Assembly (NCBI GenBank): GCA_029465975.1
Contig: CM055728.1
Coordinates: 6,856,548 to 6,920,547, forward strand
Direction: 5' to 3'
DNA length: 64,000 bases
Source of the DNA: Dallia pectoralis
Taxonomy: Eukaryota > Chordata > Actinopteri > Esociformes > Umbridae
The notes beneath the pieces are model-generated. The model was not told the DNA's origin. It made no database searches and worked only from the letters and a program-made list of their open reading frames with translations. Both the position numbers and the translations under genes were made by a program. Position 1 is the first letter of the stretch. Each line of letters starts with the position of its first letter. Below, piece by piece: positions 26,193 through 58,734 of this stretch.

Positions 26193-26809
26193 ATTTTTCT
26201 ACATTTTGTTATATTACAGCCTTACTCCAAAACGGATTCAATTCATTTCCCCCACAAAATTCTCCACACAATACCCCATAATGACAAAGTGATTTTTATT
26301 GATTTGTGAAAAATTAAGAACGGAGAAGTAGAAAAAAATGGTTCCAAACTTCGATTTACAGATGACGGAGGACACTGTGCTCATTAGCTCCTTCAATGCT
26401 GCAGACATTTTTCTATACCCTTTACCTACCAGATCAGATACAATCCTGTCTCAGAGGACTACATACAATTCCTTGGACTCCTTGGTTTGTGCTCTAACAT
26501 GCACTGTCAACTGTGAGAACTTATATAGACAGGTCTTTCAAAAGCATGTCTAATCAACTGAATTTACCACAGGTGGACGGCGAATCAAGTTGTAGAAACA
26601 TCTCAAGGATGATCAGTGGAAACAGTACGCACTTGAGCTTAATATTGAGTGTCATGGCAAAGGCTGTGAATTCTCATGTAGATGTGATTTTTGACGTTCG
26701 TTTTGTTTTCAAAAACGTTTTTCACGTTATCATTATGGAGAACTGTGTGGTGAATTTTGATTGAAACCATTTGCAATACGGCAGTAACATAACAAAATGT
26801 GCAAAAAAG
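26193..26809. mobile_element. DNA element with long terminal inverted repeats
   Basis: About 95 bases at the left (from CTACATTTTGTTATATTACA through ACACAATACCCCATAATGAC) match, reversed, the right end (ending CATAACAAAATGTGCAAAAA). The 0.4-kb centre resembles a repeat widespread in salmonid-type fish. No intact gene. Tc1/mariner-like non-autonomous element by inference. Confidence 0.75.
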
Positions 26810-27326
26810 CAAAGCGCTGTGATAACTTTGCTATATCAGTTCCCTTATTCAGCCTCTTTGAGCCGACTCCCTCTATACATCCTCTAACTGTCCTTGTCTC
26901 CTTTCCTCTGTCAGCTCAGCCGTACCTGGGGCTTTGTGGCCAAGTGACTCACTGTGAGCTCCGTGAAAAGTTTCTTGTCGACCACTTCAAACGGTATTGA
27001 TTAGATCCGGTCCTAACTCAATCAGCCTTTTGAGTCCACAGTTCACTTACACACTGAGCTCGTCTTTGAGCTGAGCTCCTTTCACCACACTCGTCAGATA
27101 AAATCCTGCAACTAGTGACGTCCCCATGAACCTAATCCCTTGTTCCTTTTTCCAGGCGATCTCTGGTTATCATCGCCCGTTCCTCACTTCCCTCATTTCA
27201 TTATATCTGACCACACCTATAGCATTTCTTCAAGACTTCAAGAGCTGCTCCGCTTTTCAAGAAATCCTACACCCCTGTAATGTAAAAATCTGCCGATTTG
27301 GATCCTGCCTGTCTTACCTTTCAAAA

Positions 27327-27625
27327 ACGTTTGAAAGTGTTGTAATTACCACCACGCAGTGATAACAAATTGGTCATTCAACCAAAATCGCTCTCATTGG
27401 TTTCACAGAGCTCTGCCTATTGCCCAAGGTGACTCTTGTCTCTGTTCTTATCCTCCTAGCTGCACCACAAAAGGCAGTCTTAATTCTTGGCTTTGTGTTT
27501 GCCTTTGGAGTCTGCTATTGATGTCTGTCAACATAAAATCCATATTTATGAAGCCATTATGAGGTTTATAAACAAATCTGCAATTGCCAACGGCCTGTCA
27601 AGTTAAATCATATTAGTATCATTCA
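27327..27625. repeat. Third, displaced copy of the non-satellite part of the unit
   Basis: From GTTTGAAAGTGTTGTAATTA to TCATATTAGTATCATTCA, the same as 23791-24090 and 24980-25278. It lies after a 1.16-kb interruption that includes the inverted-repeat element at 26193-26809. Confidence 0.9.
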
Positions 27626-28904
27626 GATGGCAACAGATTGGCAGAAATATATTGTATTGTTTATGTATTGTATCCTAATTAAGAAATAGTAAATGATGTG
27701 TTGAAAAAAACAAGACAACATTAATACATTTTAAGGTGCCACTTTATTACAAAAGTAAAAACTTGAGACTTTGATATTTTATCAATGATTATAAAACATT
27801 TACAATCTTTTGCACATTTTCACAATTATATATATATATATATATATATATGTTCTGATATATCTTTTTTTCACATTGAGACTGTTATATGGAAACAAAC
27901 TTACAACAAAGGCCCCAGACCAGATGCTGGCACTCAAATCCAGCGGACCCCTATAATTTAAAAATATTTCTCTGAATTTCGGGGATAAGATGTATCCTGT
28001 CTCTGCGCCAAATGTTAAACCACAACTTGTAATATCATCCTTTAAAATCCCCACATCCGCACAACTTTCAGCATGTAACCAATAAGAAGTGAAGTAGGTC
28101 GGTATAACATCAAAACAACAATATTTCACATTAGATTGTTTGCTTAAAACACAATTAATGTGACCTTTACTTTATCAGTTACATATGCGTGTTAAACCGA
28201 CAGGGAAAAGGAAATTGACGCACAATATTTTTTTCCCCTTAAACAGACAGTCGCAAAAGGATTTGTCCCAAAAAGTAGCATTTGTGTCTTCATTTGGTCG
28301 TGTCTCGCTAAACATTTTGATCTAAACAGTCTGCACATTTCCTCTACAAGTCAGAGCTATTGATTGACCCAATCTCATACCAATATAACTGGCGCTATTG
28401 AAAGAGTTCCCCTCAACCCGGTATGCCCCCTTGGGTCCCCTGTCTCAGCTGTGGGGTCGTATTGAGGGGCGGAACAGACTGAGAGAGAGGGAGGGCGAGA
28501 GGGAGTGCTCCTCCCTCCTCTATTGGCAACAGCCCAGCAGCTCTTGTGCCAGTTTCAGTATTTGGCTTGTGGAGATAAAGAGAGAAAATAGGGTGTGAGT
28601 CTCTTTATAATGTTCACCAGAGCTCATCCAGGAATGTGTCAATGGAATAATAGATACAAACGTGAAACAAAATTCGGGGAATAAATTAGGTATATCACAA
28701 TATCTTCAATGTGGGTATATATTTTCATTTGGTCAACAAGCATGCATTGGTTCAAGCAGAGAAATTGCACCATTAAACAAACGAGTATCGTCTCCATGGC
28801 AGTGGCATAAGCTATTTAAACACATAGCAAGATCAACAGGTAGAAAAAACATACATAACCTGTGCATTAAGAACATACCAAGTGCATTTTGGCTTTAACC
28901 TAGT
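27626..28904. other. No gene seen; short TA microsatellite
   Basis: (TA)n at 27826-27852. No exon recognised. Confidence 0.55.
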
Positions 28905-29090
28905 ACTTTAACCGAGTACTTAAACCCAGTACTTGAACCCAGTACTTTAACCTATACTTTAACCCAGTACTTTAACCCAGTACTTTAACCCAGTACTTTA
29001 ACCCAGTACTTTAACCTAGTACTTTAACCCAGTACTTTAACCCAGTACTTTAACATAGTACTTTAATATAGTACTTTAACCGAGTACTTT
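28905..29090. repeat. 13-base minisatellite
   Basis: About 14 units of CAGTACTTTAACC with C/T and G variants. Confidence 0.92.
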
Positions 29091-29457
29091 GTCATTAACC
29101 TAACTAAACATTACCATGGCATGTCATATAATTCAATGCTCTGTTATATCATACTGTTATTATCAACTCTTAATATATCTCTCTCTCTCAGTCCCTGAGC
29201 AGTTCCTTTCTTTCTCTACCTCTAAGTCTTATTATGCCTCTCTATTCAATCTATAATGTACATTTTTTCTTCTTTCTTTAAGTTCCAAATTACATTTCCG
29301 CAAGGAACTTCATGAAATATATATATATTTTTTTACAATGGACTAGCACAGGCTAAAGCAATCCATCCAGAAGACGCTCCCCGGTAATGATACGCCCTAC
29401 AATTATATTCAAAAGCGCACCGGCTCTCGCAATCAACAAACAGATTGCTAGATGAGC

Positions 29458-29720
29458 GACCAGGAGTCGAGTCCTGACATTGATTCCTGCCGGGTGAGTG
29501 AACCAGGAGTCGAGTCCTGACATTGATACCAGCCGGGTGAGTGAACCAGGTGTCGAGTCCTGATATTGATTCCTGCTGCGTGAGTGAACCAGGAGTCGAG
29601 TCCTGACATTGATCCCAGCCGGTTGAGCGAACCAGGAGTCGAGTCCTGACATTGATCCCAGCCGGTTGAGCGAACCAGGAGTCGAGTCCTGACATTTATT
29701 CCAGCTGAGTAAGCGAACCA
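29458..29720. repeat. 43-base minisatellite, six copies
   Basis: Core CCAGGAGTCGAGTCCTGACA, then a variable TTGATTCCTGCCGGGTGAGT. The inner GACTC/GAGTC pairs make each unit partly palindromic. Confidence 0.92.
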
Positions 29721-30439
29721 GGACCCTGTTGTGCAGACATCCGTCACAGCCCGGCAATCTTTCGATATTCCATTAGCCTGGCCATAAAGCCAATGTTAAC
29801 AATGCCCCATAGGAACAACATATTAACTGGTAATGCTGAAGCACATCCAGTCCATACAGATGTTTAATACTTTTTCTCCCTCTTTATTTCTCTCTCAGGG
29901 ACAGGTTGAGTATAGGTTCTATACAGAGATTGTGAAATCTGTTCTGGGAAAATATCTAGCCAGCCCACCCTGTGTCCCTGACCTGATGGCTTGGCCCTGC
30001 CCTGTATATCTCTGCCAAACGTGTGCTTTTATGGGTGTTGAAACGTGTTGTGATATGTGATTTGCCATGCATGTAACATCCTCAAATAACATTAATAACA
30101 ATTTACAGTAAATAAAAGATGACGTAATTATAACAAAATACATTTGATTGATGTATTTCAGATTTACAGCGAATTTAGGACACAATTTCATACGGTCGTC
30201 TCCCTTGAAATCAAAATGTACGCTGTCAATCTACGGTTTGGGGTGACACCATTGAACAACAAGCAATACAGTGTACAAGACAATACAGTGTACAAAGTGC
30301 TTTTGCTTGAAGACAAGTGCATCTCCTTCAGGTCACGGCATTCTATCGTACAGGTAGCAAGTTGTATTTTACTTAATGTCATTCAAGGCAAGTCTGCCCT
30401 CACAGCAGAAATTAACAATATTGCCTGACTGATGTAGTG
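29721..30439. other. No gene seen
   Basis: Unique-looking sequence; no supported exon. Confidence 0.5.
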
Positions 30440-31035
30440 AGCAGAGCTTCCAAGTCCCAACTAGAGCTTAAATCAAAACTAGAGCTCAAGTCCCAACTAG
30501 AGCTTAAATCAAAACTATAGCTTAAGTCCCAACTTGAGGTTAAGTCCCAACTAGAGCTTAAGTCCCAACTAGACTTTAAGTCCCAACTTGAGTTTAAGTC
30601 CCAACTAGACTCTAAGTCCCAACTGGAGTTTAAGTCCCAACCCGAGCTTAAGTCCCAACTAGAGTTTAAGTCCCAACTAGAGTTTAAGTCCCAACTAGAC
30701 TTTAAGTCCCAACTGGAGTTTAAGTCCCAACCCGAGCTTAAGTCCCAACTAGAGCTTAAGTCCCAACTAGAGCTTAAGTCCCAACTAGAGCTTAAGTCCC
30801 AACTAGACTTTAAGTCCCAACTGGAGTTTAAGTCCCAACCCGAGCTTAAGTCCCAACTAGAGCTTAACCCAACTAGAACTTAAGTCCCAACTAGAGTTTA
30901 AGTCCCAAATTCAGCTTAAGTCCCAACTAGAGTTTAAGTCCCAAAAAGAGTATGAGTCCCAAAAAGAGCTTAAGTGCCAAATTCATCTTAAGTCCCAAAT
31001 AGAGCTTAAGTCCCAACTAGAGCTTATGTCCCAAC
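30440..31035. repeat. 18-base minisatellite, about 33 copies
   Basis: Unit CTAGAGCTTAAGTCCCAA with many variants (TGGAGTTT, CCGAGCTT, TAGACTTT). A related array occurs at 34045-34260. Confidence 0.93.
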
Positions 31036-32204
31036 TGATGTCAGTTCATGGAAGTTGAAATTTAAACAGGAGGGTAAAATGTAAGGGTAAAGCTGGTACA
31101 ATGTAACCTAAGAACATTCCGCCCCTTTGAATCCCAAGCTCTGCCCAATCAATGAAGTCAACCAATCACATGAAAAAATGCCTTTAGATCAGATCTGCCT
31201 CAAATACGTGTTTGAGTGAGTAAAACTTCAGACTGGGTACTGGTTAGTCAGATCTGTAAAACCATATCTGCCAGGCAACCGAGAGAAGAACCCGTTTGAG
31301 ATGTTTGCTTAGGGATAGTTAACCACAGCAAATATCCCATCTTCCCTTAAATATCTATTATCCAGCACAATAAAACGTGACTTTTCTTTGTGTATTTGCG
31401 TGTACATTTTCACAAAATGTTCAGTTCCAAATTAAATTTGGGAAAATTTGCTTAAAAGAAGTACCTTCTATAGCATATCAGTACCTGTCTCAAGGACACC
31501 ACAGGTAATGTCATTCCACGGTTGAAACTTGGAGGTAAAGTCAACGTGGAGCTCCACGCCTCCCTCTATGATCTTTGTGAGAATGCGTGAATTCATGCAC
31601 GATGATTGTTTCTTCCTGTGTGTGTGACTGTGTATTTCTGATTGTGTCTCATATAGTTTTCTGAACAGGTCATGCTTTGTTCATCGTGCCACACTTGTAC
31701 AAAAATAAATACGTGTAAAATGTCACCCGAGTGAGCCTGTCAATTTAGGTACAGTGAACAGTGTCATTAAGTCCAAAAAGTGATGCTTAGTCTGGTTTGA
31801 GTTTGACTGGGCGGAGCCAGACCGGGGCAGTGACACAATTGGAGGAGACGCGGGGAGATTCTAGTTCTGTTGGACCCGTGGTGCAAAATAGGGGGAACCA
31901 CTTCCACTTGGTTCCTATGAACAACATGTCGGACCCTGGAACCACGATCAAACCTCCCCGGGTCAGAAAACAAATGTATTTTACTGGTTAGGTCCGGTGG
32001 TCAGAATCTGTCTAAACCTGATGAACGCCTCACCAGCCAATCAGCAAAATGGTCTTCTGTCATTGGACGAGGCCATAAACCAATATGGGAAACATTGCCG
32101 TATATTACTCTAACGACTTCTGCTGGCTGGTCTCTTTAATGACGTTCATCAAGTGTAGACGGGTTCAGTAGGCGCCAACCCGGTCCGATCAGCGTTCGCG
32201 GGTC
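31036..32204. other. Region downstream of PAG1; probable 3' untranslated or intergenic sequence
   Basis: No coding support. The PAG1 3' untranslated region runs leftward through here, but I could not choose its polyadenylation site: no minus-strand AATAAA was seen close to the stop codon. Confidence 0.4.
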
Positions 32205-32287
32205 GGTGCCTCTCTCCGCTACAGGCCGGTGCCTCTCTCCGCTACAGGTCTGTGCCTCTCTCCGCTACAGGCCGGTGCCTCTCTCCG

Positions 32288-32300
<13 letters not shown>
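32205..32300 (-). repeat. 22-base minisatellite spanning the PAG1 stop codon
   Basis: About four to five copies of a 22-base unit; its plus-strand core is TGCCTCTCTCCGCTACAGG. The last PAG1 codons (Thr-Gly-Leu-stop) lie in the first unit met by translation, so copies of the PDZ-ligand and stop sequence continue into the 3' untranslated region. Confidence 0.85.
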
Positions 32301-52860
<20,560 letters not shown>

Positions 52861-52865
<5 letters not shown>

Positions 52866-53224
52866 AACAGTCAGACAAGCCGATGGAGGTCGTCAGGGAA
52901 ACCTGCAGAAATACCATAACAGTCAGACAAGCAGATGGAGGTCGTCAGGGAAACCTGCAGAAATACCATAACAGTCAGACAAGCAGATGGAGGTCGTCAG
53001 GGAAACCTGCAGAAACACCATAACAGTCAGACAAGCAGATGGAGGTCGTCAGGGAAACCTGCAGAAACACCATAACAGTCAGACAAGCAGATGGAGGTCG
53101 TCAGGGAAACCTGCAGAAACACCATAACAGTCAGACAAGCAGATGGAGGTCGTCAGGGAAACCTGCAGAAACACCATAACAGTCAGACAAGCAGATGGAG
53201 GTCGTCAGGGAAACCTGCAGAAAT
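52861..53224 (-). repeat. 52-base minisatellite carrying the PAG1 exon-1 acceptor
   Basis: Seven near-identical units. On the minus strand each holds a pyrimidine-rich stretch ending TATTTCTGCAG, then GTTTCCCTGACGACCTCCAT, then CTGACTGTTATG. In the unit nearest the gene this becomes acceptor, 5' untranslated stretch and the real start codon, so the acceptor exists in several tandem copies. Confidence 0.88.
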
Positions 53225-54132
53225 GAAATTGTGATAGGATCAAACTTTGATGGGTTAACTGCTGATTAAACAGAGAATGTGTTTAGACATCTTACACAGA
53301 GCTGTTCATGCATGACGAGACTATTGAGTTTATAACAGCAGAACTACGAGAGTTAGAGAAGGGAAGAAATGTACACTGGGTCAACATAGTGACATGGAAA
53401 CTACGAGGTAGGTGTTTGCAGGGGCGGGGGGTTGCAAAGAGATCGGCGGGCAGATGGGTGTGTGCGCTGCTTGTGCTCGTGCATCTGCCGGTTTCTATTT
53501 TGGGCTCACACACACGGCACTGAGAGAACAACAGAGAAACACACCGAGATGCAACGTGTGGCGACAATGCTTGAAATAGATCTGTTCTGAACATGTTAAG
53601 ACGTTGTTTCTTTGTTCTTATTCATTGCCCTTAAACTCTTGTCACCGCACATCCTACGATGTGGCACTCATCCATCTACCATCAGACTTATCTGCTAAAT
53701 ATTTTGTTTCTCAAATTTCCCCTTAGGACAGCTGTGGTGGTTCTTATTAGACAGTGTATTGAAACCTGAAGTCAATGCCAGAATCCTTATGCAACGGAAG
53801 GAACACACTCTACGGACTCCTACTTTCATTGATCTCGCAGGTCTCCACGCCGCCACAAGGAATTGCTCGAACACAACGAGACAACGTGACCAAATTCTAT
53901 ATCTTACCCCAAAAAATTATCGCTGTCCAGACTCAAAATAAATCTCTCTGGCCTTGTTTAATTTCCAGGCGAAATATGTTGGTTTTCGCTTTGTGACGGG
54001 ATTGTAGTACATTTTGACAATTCTAGAACATTTATTCAAATGCTTATATTTGTATGAACATGTTATGCACAATAAAACAAACACATGCACAAACACGCCC
54101 ACACATGTGTCCTCTGTAAACTGTTAAGATTT
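53225..54132. other. Upstream of PAG1 coding exons, no exon assigned
   Basis: Expected to be intron or 5' region of PAG1. A 71-residue open frame at 53308-53523 has no recognisable features. Confidence 0.4.
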
Positions 54133-54650
54133 ATTTGTGGGGAATATTCCAACCATCATGTGATCTGTAATAGTGACACACCTTTGGTCATTGGGGGAGT
54201 TGTGGTGAATATTCCAACCATCACGTGATTTGTAATAGTGACACACCTTTGGTCATTGAGGGAGTTGTGGTGAATATTCCAACCATCATGTGATCTGTAA
54301 TAGTGACACACCTTTGGTCATTGAGGGAGTTGTGGTGAATATTCCAACCATCATGTGATCTGTAATAGTGACACACCTTTGGTCATTGAGGGAGTTGTGG
54401 TGAATATTCCAACCATCATGTGATCTGTAATAGTGACACACCTTTGGTCATTGAGGGAGTTGTGGTGAATATTCCAACCATCATGTGATCTGTAATAGTG
54501 ACACACCTTTGGTCATTGAGGGAGTTGTGGTGAATATTCCAACCATCATGTGATCTGTAATAGTGACACACCTTTGGTCATTGAGGGAGTTGTGGTGAAT
54601 ATTCCAACCATCATGTGATCTGTAATAGTGACACACCTTTGGTCATTGAG
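54133..54650. repeat. 65-base minisatellite, eight copies
   Basis: Core GAATATTCCAACCATCATGT, then GACACACCTTTGGTCATTGA. Very homogeneous. Confidence 0.95.
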
Positions 54651-55984
54651 GGAGTTGCGACTGTATTATCCTATTTTCTCAGAGTTAAAGCCCAAATCAT
54701 AACCCTAACCCTAACACAAATCTGGACATCTGTGTGCCTGTAACACGTCAATCATTCACAATGTTTTCATCACACGCTCACACAAAAAAAAAGAAAAAGC
54801 ATGTGTCCGAACGTCTGTATTGGCAGGAGAGCTGGAACATCAGGCCAACAAATGACAAAAGAACAGTCAACTTAAGGTCAGAGAGAATCCGAATCAGAGA
54901 GAAAGGAAGAGACATTCCGGGACGCACCAAAGAACCTGTGTGAATTCCTGTTTCTCAGAGATAAAACTGCAGTTCTTTCCTCCTCCTCTCCTCATCCTTC
55001 ACAGTTGCCTCGCCCCTTCTCCCCCGACACCCACACCCCCACATGACCCTGCAGAGATGTGAGGCGGTGCACAGCAACTGAATTAGCACATGGAAAAGGC
55101 CCTTTGACAGTCCCCTATGGAACGCAGACAGATAGACAGGCAAACAGACAGGCAGAAAGATAGGCTGACAAGCAGGCAGACAGACAGGCCTCATGCTGTA
55201 GAAGCTGCTGACAACAGCCATGAACAGAGATAAAGAGAGAGATATACAAACAAGACAGAGTAGAAGAGAGAGAGAGAGCGAAAAAGATCAAGAGACGTGG
55301 ATATAGAGAGATGGAACCGGAGCTGAGGAAAGCTAATGAGAAATAGACAGAAACAGGGCGAGGGAGGGAGACGCGCTAGAGAGGAAAGAACGTGATGAAA
55401 GAAGACGACACAGGGAGTGAGATTACAACACGACTGCAAGGGGGAAATGTGTCAGAAACCAGAGGCAGAAATGAAGAGACAGACTGAGGCGGAGGAAACA
55501 GAGATATACAGAATCAAACAGAGGGAGGGAAACATGGTGGAGGGGGGGGGGGAACGAAGAGATACCGAGAGTGAGAGGAAAAGATAGAGAGATAGAGTGG
55601 TGGAGAGATGAGGCGATGGAGGTCATTGACAAACTGCTTCCGCCAGTCATTCAGTTCCTTGTATTGTATAAAATGTCGAAACAGTGAAACAATTCCAGAG
55701 GGCCTCACCAGAGGTACCGCACACAGACACTCCCACACCGCACACCAAACAAAAGATGAAAACGTTCCAAACGCCAAAAGGACAAGCGTGAAAAGACGAC
55801 AAAGTCCACGTCTCTTCGTCGCCACTGACGTTGATGAGGGCAAAAAAACGATGACTCAAAACGATGAGCGAAAACTCAGTGCAGTGCAAAGGCGTCGAGC
55901 GGAGACGTACGAGAGATAGAGAGAGGCAGGAGAGAGCAGTGAGTTCATGCAGGCAAGTGCACGGAAGCACAACCACAGGTCCAA
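54651..55984. other. No gene seen; purine-rich
   Basis: Contains two tandem CCCTAA-type hexamers near 54697 and a GA-rich stretch at 55200-55620. No supported coding region. Confidence 0.5.
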
Positions 55985-56625
55985 GTCTGGGCTTCCTCTC
56001 TGAGCTTCCTCTCTGAGCTTCCTCTCTGAGCATCCTCTCTGAGCATCCTCTCTGAGCATCCTCTCTGAGCATCCTCTCTGAGCATCCTCTCTGAGCATCC
56101 TCTCTGAGCATCCTCTCTGAGCATCCTCTCTGAGCTTCCTCTCTGAGCTTCCTCTCTGAGCATCCTCTCTGAGCTTCCTCTCTGAGCTTCCTCTCTGAGC
56201 TTCCTCTCTGAGCATCCTCTCTGAGCTTCCTCTCTGAGCTTCCTCTCTGAGCATCCTCTCTGGGCTTCCTCTCTGAGCATCCTCTCTGAGCATCCTCTCT
56301 GAGCATCCTCTCTGAGCATCCTCTCTGAGCATCCTCTCTGAGCATCCTCTCTGAGCATCCTCTCTGAGCATCCTCTCTGAGCATCCTCTCTGAGCATCCT
56401 CTCTGAGCTTCCTCTCTGAGCTTCCTCTCTGAGCATCCTCTCTGGGCTTCCTCTCTGAGCATCCTCTCTGAGCATCCTCTCTGAGCATCCTCTCTGAGCA
56501 TCCTCTCTGAGCTTCCTCTCTGAGCATCCTCTCTGAGCTTCCTCTCTGAGCATCCTCTCTGAGCATCCTCTCTGAGCTTCCTCTCTGAGCATCCTCTCTG
56601 AGCATCCTCTCTGAGCATCCTCTCT
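55985..56625. repeat. 13-base minisatellite, about 49 copies
   Basis: Units GAGCATCCTCTCT and GAGCTTCCTCTCT with a rare GGGCTT variant. Lack of stops leaves all three minus-strand frames open. Confidence 0.95.
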
Positions 56626-57119
56626 GATTGATAGATGGTGGCACCTGTTTGCCCTGGCCTATTTACAATGTAGGACATTCTTATGAACCGTCTGAGTGGT
56701 CTTTACACAAAAGAAATGGATACGTTTTACATTATCCATTTACATTTTCAGGTGTGGTTATGTGACAGCCCTCCTTTACATGGATCCGTGGCGCTGCCTT
56801 TCAATTTCCACCTTGAAACAGCAGGGAGCAGGGGAGAGTTAAAGGAGATGGACAGGTGTAACATACACCATGCAGTGTAGCAGTCCATCCACACAAAATG
56901 AGATCTTCGCTCACTTTATCTCATACCGTGTACTTAAAGTTGTTTTCTAACAATGTAGGTCCAATGTTAATAGACAGTGAGAAACCATTTGTAATATTAA
57001 CTTGTGATACCTGTGAGCACCAAAAAAGCCCTTAACTGTAATTCCTGTCCAATCCTGGTAAAGGTTCATCAGTAATACTGTTAACCCATGTATCTCTACC
57101 ACCCCACTCTGTTTATCAC

Positions 57120-57123
<4 letters not shown>
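56626..57123. other. No gene seen
   Basis: Unique-looking sequence without a supported exon. Confidence 0.5.
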
Positions 57124-57193
<70 letters not shown>

Positions 57194-57250
57194 GTGTGCG
57201 TGCATGCGTGTGTGTGATTGTGTGTGAGTGTGTGTGTGTGTGTGTGTGTA
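57124..57250. repeat. (TG)n microsatellite
   Basis: Pure TG for about 65 bases, then interrupted TG. Confidence 0.95.
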
Positions 57251-57884
57251 TAGTTTTTAATATCAAAATCAGAATCAGGTTTATTCGCCTAGTCTGTTTA
57301 CACACACAAGGATTATTTTCTGACCACTAGCTGTAGCATTTAAAACACACATTTGAAGAAGTACACAAACAGTGCGAACAAAGCAAAACACACAAAATCA
57401 ACAGTCAAGACATAGTTGGGATGAAAAATACCTGTTAGCACAGCAAAACAGTGAAAACACTGAGATAAGAGTTAAAGTTTAGGGTTAGAATTAGGTACTG
57501 GGGTTTATGGGAGTTAGAACTATGTTTTATGGTTAGGGTTAAGTCAATAGGAAGTTGTGTTACCTACAATGAAACGTGTGTGTGTTTGTCTGTGTGTGTT
57601 TAGCACCCCCTTCAGATTGAAATGAGTACTGCACCATGGTTCATCCATAAACGTCTCAACCTCTAAATCAATCTGTCATCCCTGTATTGGGAGATTGCAT
57701 TCAGAAGTGAATCTACCATCAACAGAAGACCGGAGGGCTGATGGAGGGAGAGCGTTGGACAGTGCAAGGGGGCGGAAAAAAGTAAAGGGACTATTGCAGC
57801 AAGACTTTGTGAAAGAGCAAAACGGATGGAAACAAATATGTCTGAGGAAAAGAAAGCAAAGGAGAGGAAGAGTGTGTCGTGAAG

Positions 57885-58028
57885 ATGATAGAGAGAGAGA
57901 GAGAGAGAGAGAGAGTAAAGAGAGAGAGAGAGAGAGAGAGAGAGTAAAGAGAGAGTAAAGAGAGAGAGAGAGTAAAGAGAGTAAAGAGAGAGAGAGAGTA
58001 AAGAGAGAGAGAGAGAGAGAGAGAGAGT

Positions 58029-58070
<42 letters not shown>
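57885..58070. repeat. (GA)n with regular GTAAAGA interruptions
   Basis: GA runs of different length separated by GTAAAGAGAG six to eight times. Confidence 0.9.
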
Positions 58071-58071
<1 letters not shown>

Positions 58072-58734
58072 AGATGAGGGGGCAACAGTGAGACGAGTTC
58101 AACAAGGGCCCAGAGCACCACATGACAAATAATGGCAGAGGGGAAATCACGTTATGTCCTCAGCAATCCCAGCCCTCGCGGGACACTAGTGAACATTACA
58201 AAACAGAGGTTGACGAATTAAGAGAAAGAGAGGAAGACAAAGAAAAAGAAAGAGAGCAAGAAAGAGAAATAGAGATAAAGGCAAAGGGAAATACGGAGTG
58301 AAAGACGGCGAGAAAGAGAGAAACACTGAAAGACAGAGAGAAAGACAAAGAAGAAGACAGTGAGGAAGACAGAGAGAAGGACAGAAAGAAAAACATTACA
58401 ACTAGAGACAGTGAGAAAAAGGGAGAGAGGGAGAGAACAAAAACACAGACACATAGAAAGAGCAGAAAACACACTATGGGGAAAAGCAAAAACAGTACAA
58501 AAATACATTAAACAACTGGCAAAAGCCTGTCAGAAAGATCTCTAGATCTATGTATAGTTTCTGGGAAAATAGAGCTAGCTATTCGAAACAGATAAAAGAG
58601 CACTTCTACAACCTTTAAATAAATAATAAATATAAAATAATATAACAAAACTAAATTCAAACTTAGAATCAGATGTTAAACTGCCAATACCTTTTTCAAT
58701 TACTGTTCATTGTATGGGCTACAGGACAAAATAC

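Noticed and set aside
23823..27562. A 67-codon open frame conserved in three copies
   Set aside because: The DNA copies themselves appear identical by recent duplication, so conservation says nothing about coding. There is no recognisable domain.
54690..54720. CCCTAACCCTAAC as an interstitial telomere repeat
   Set aside because: Only two hexamers occur in a row; similar short runs occur elsewhere (38133) and are expected by chance.
55647..56678. Minus-strand frames of 215-343 codons rich in REDAQRGCSER units
   Set aside because: The 13-base repeat cycles through the three frames, giving the same 13-residue text in each. This is a repeat artefact.
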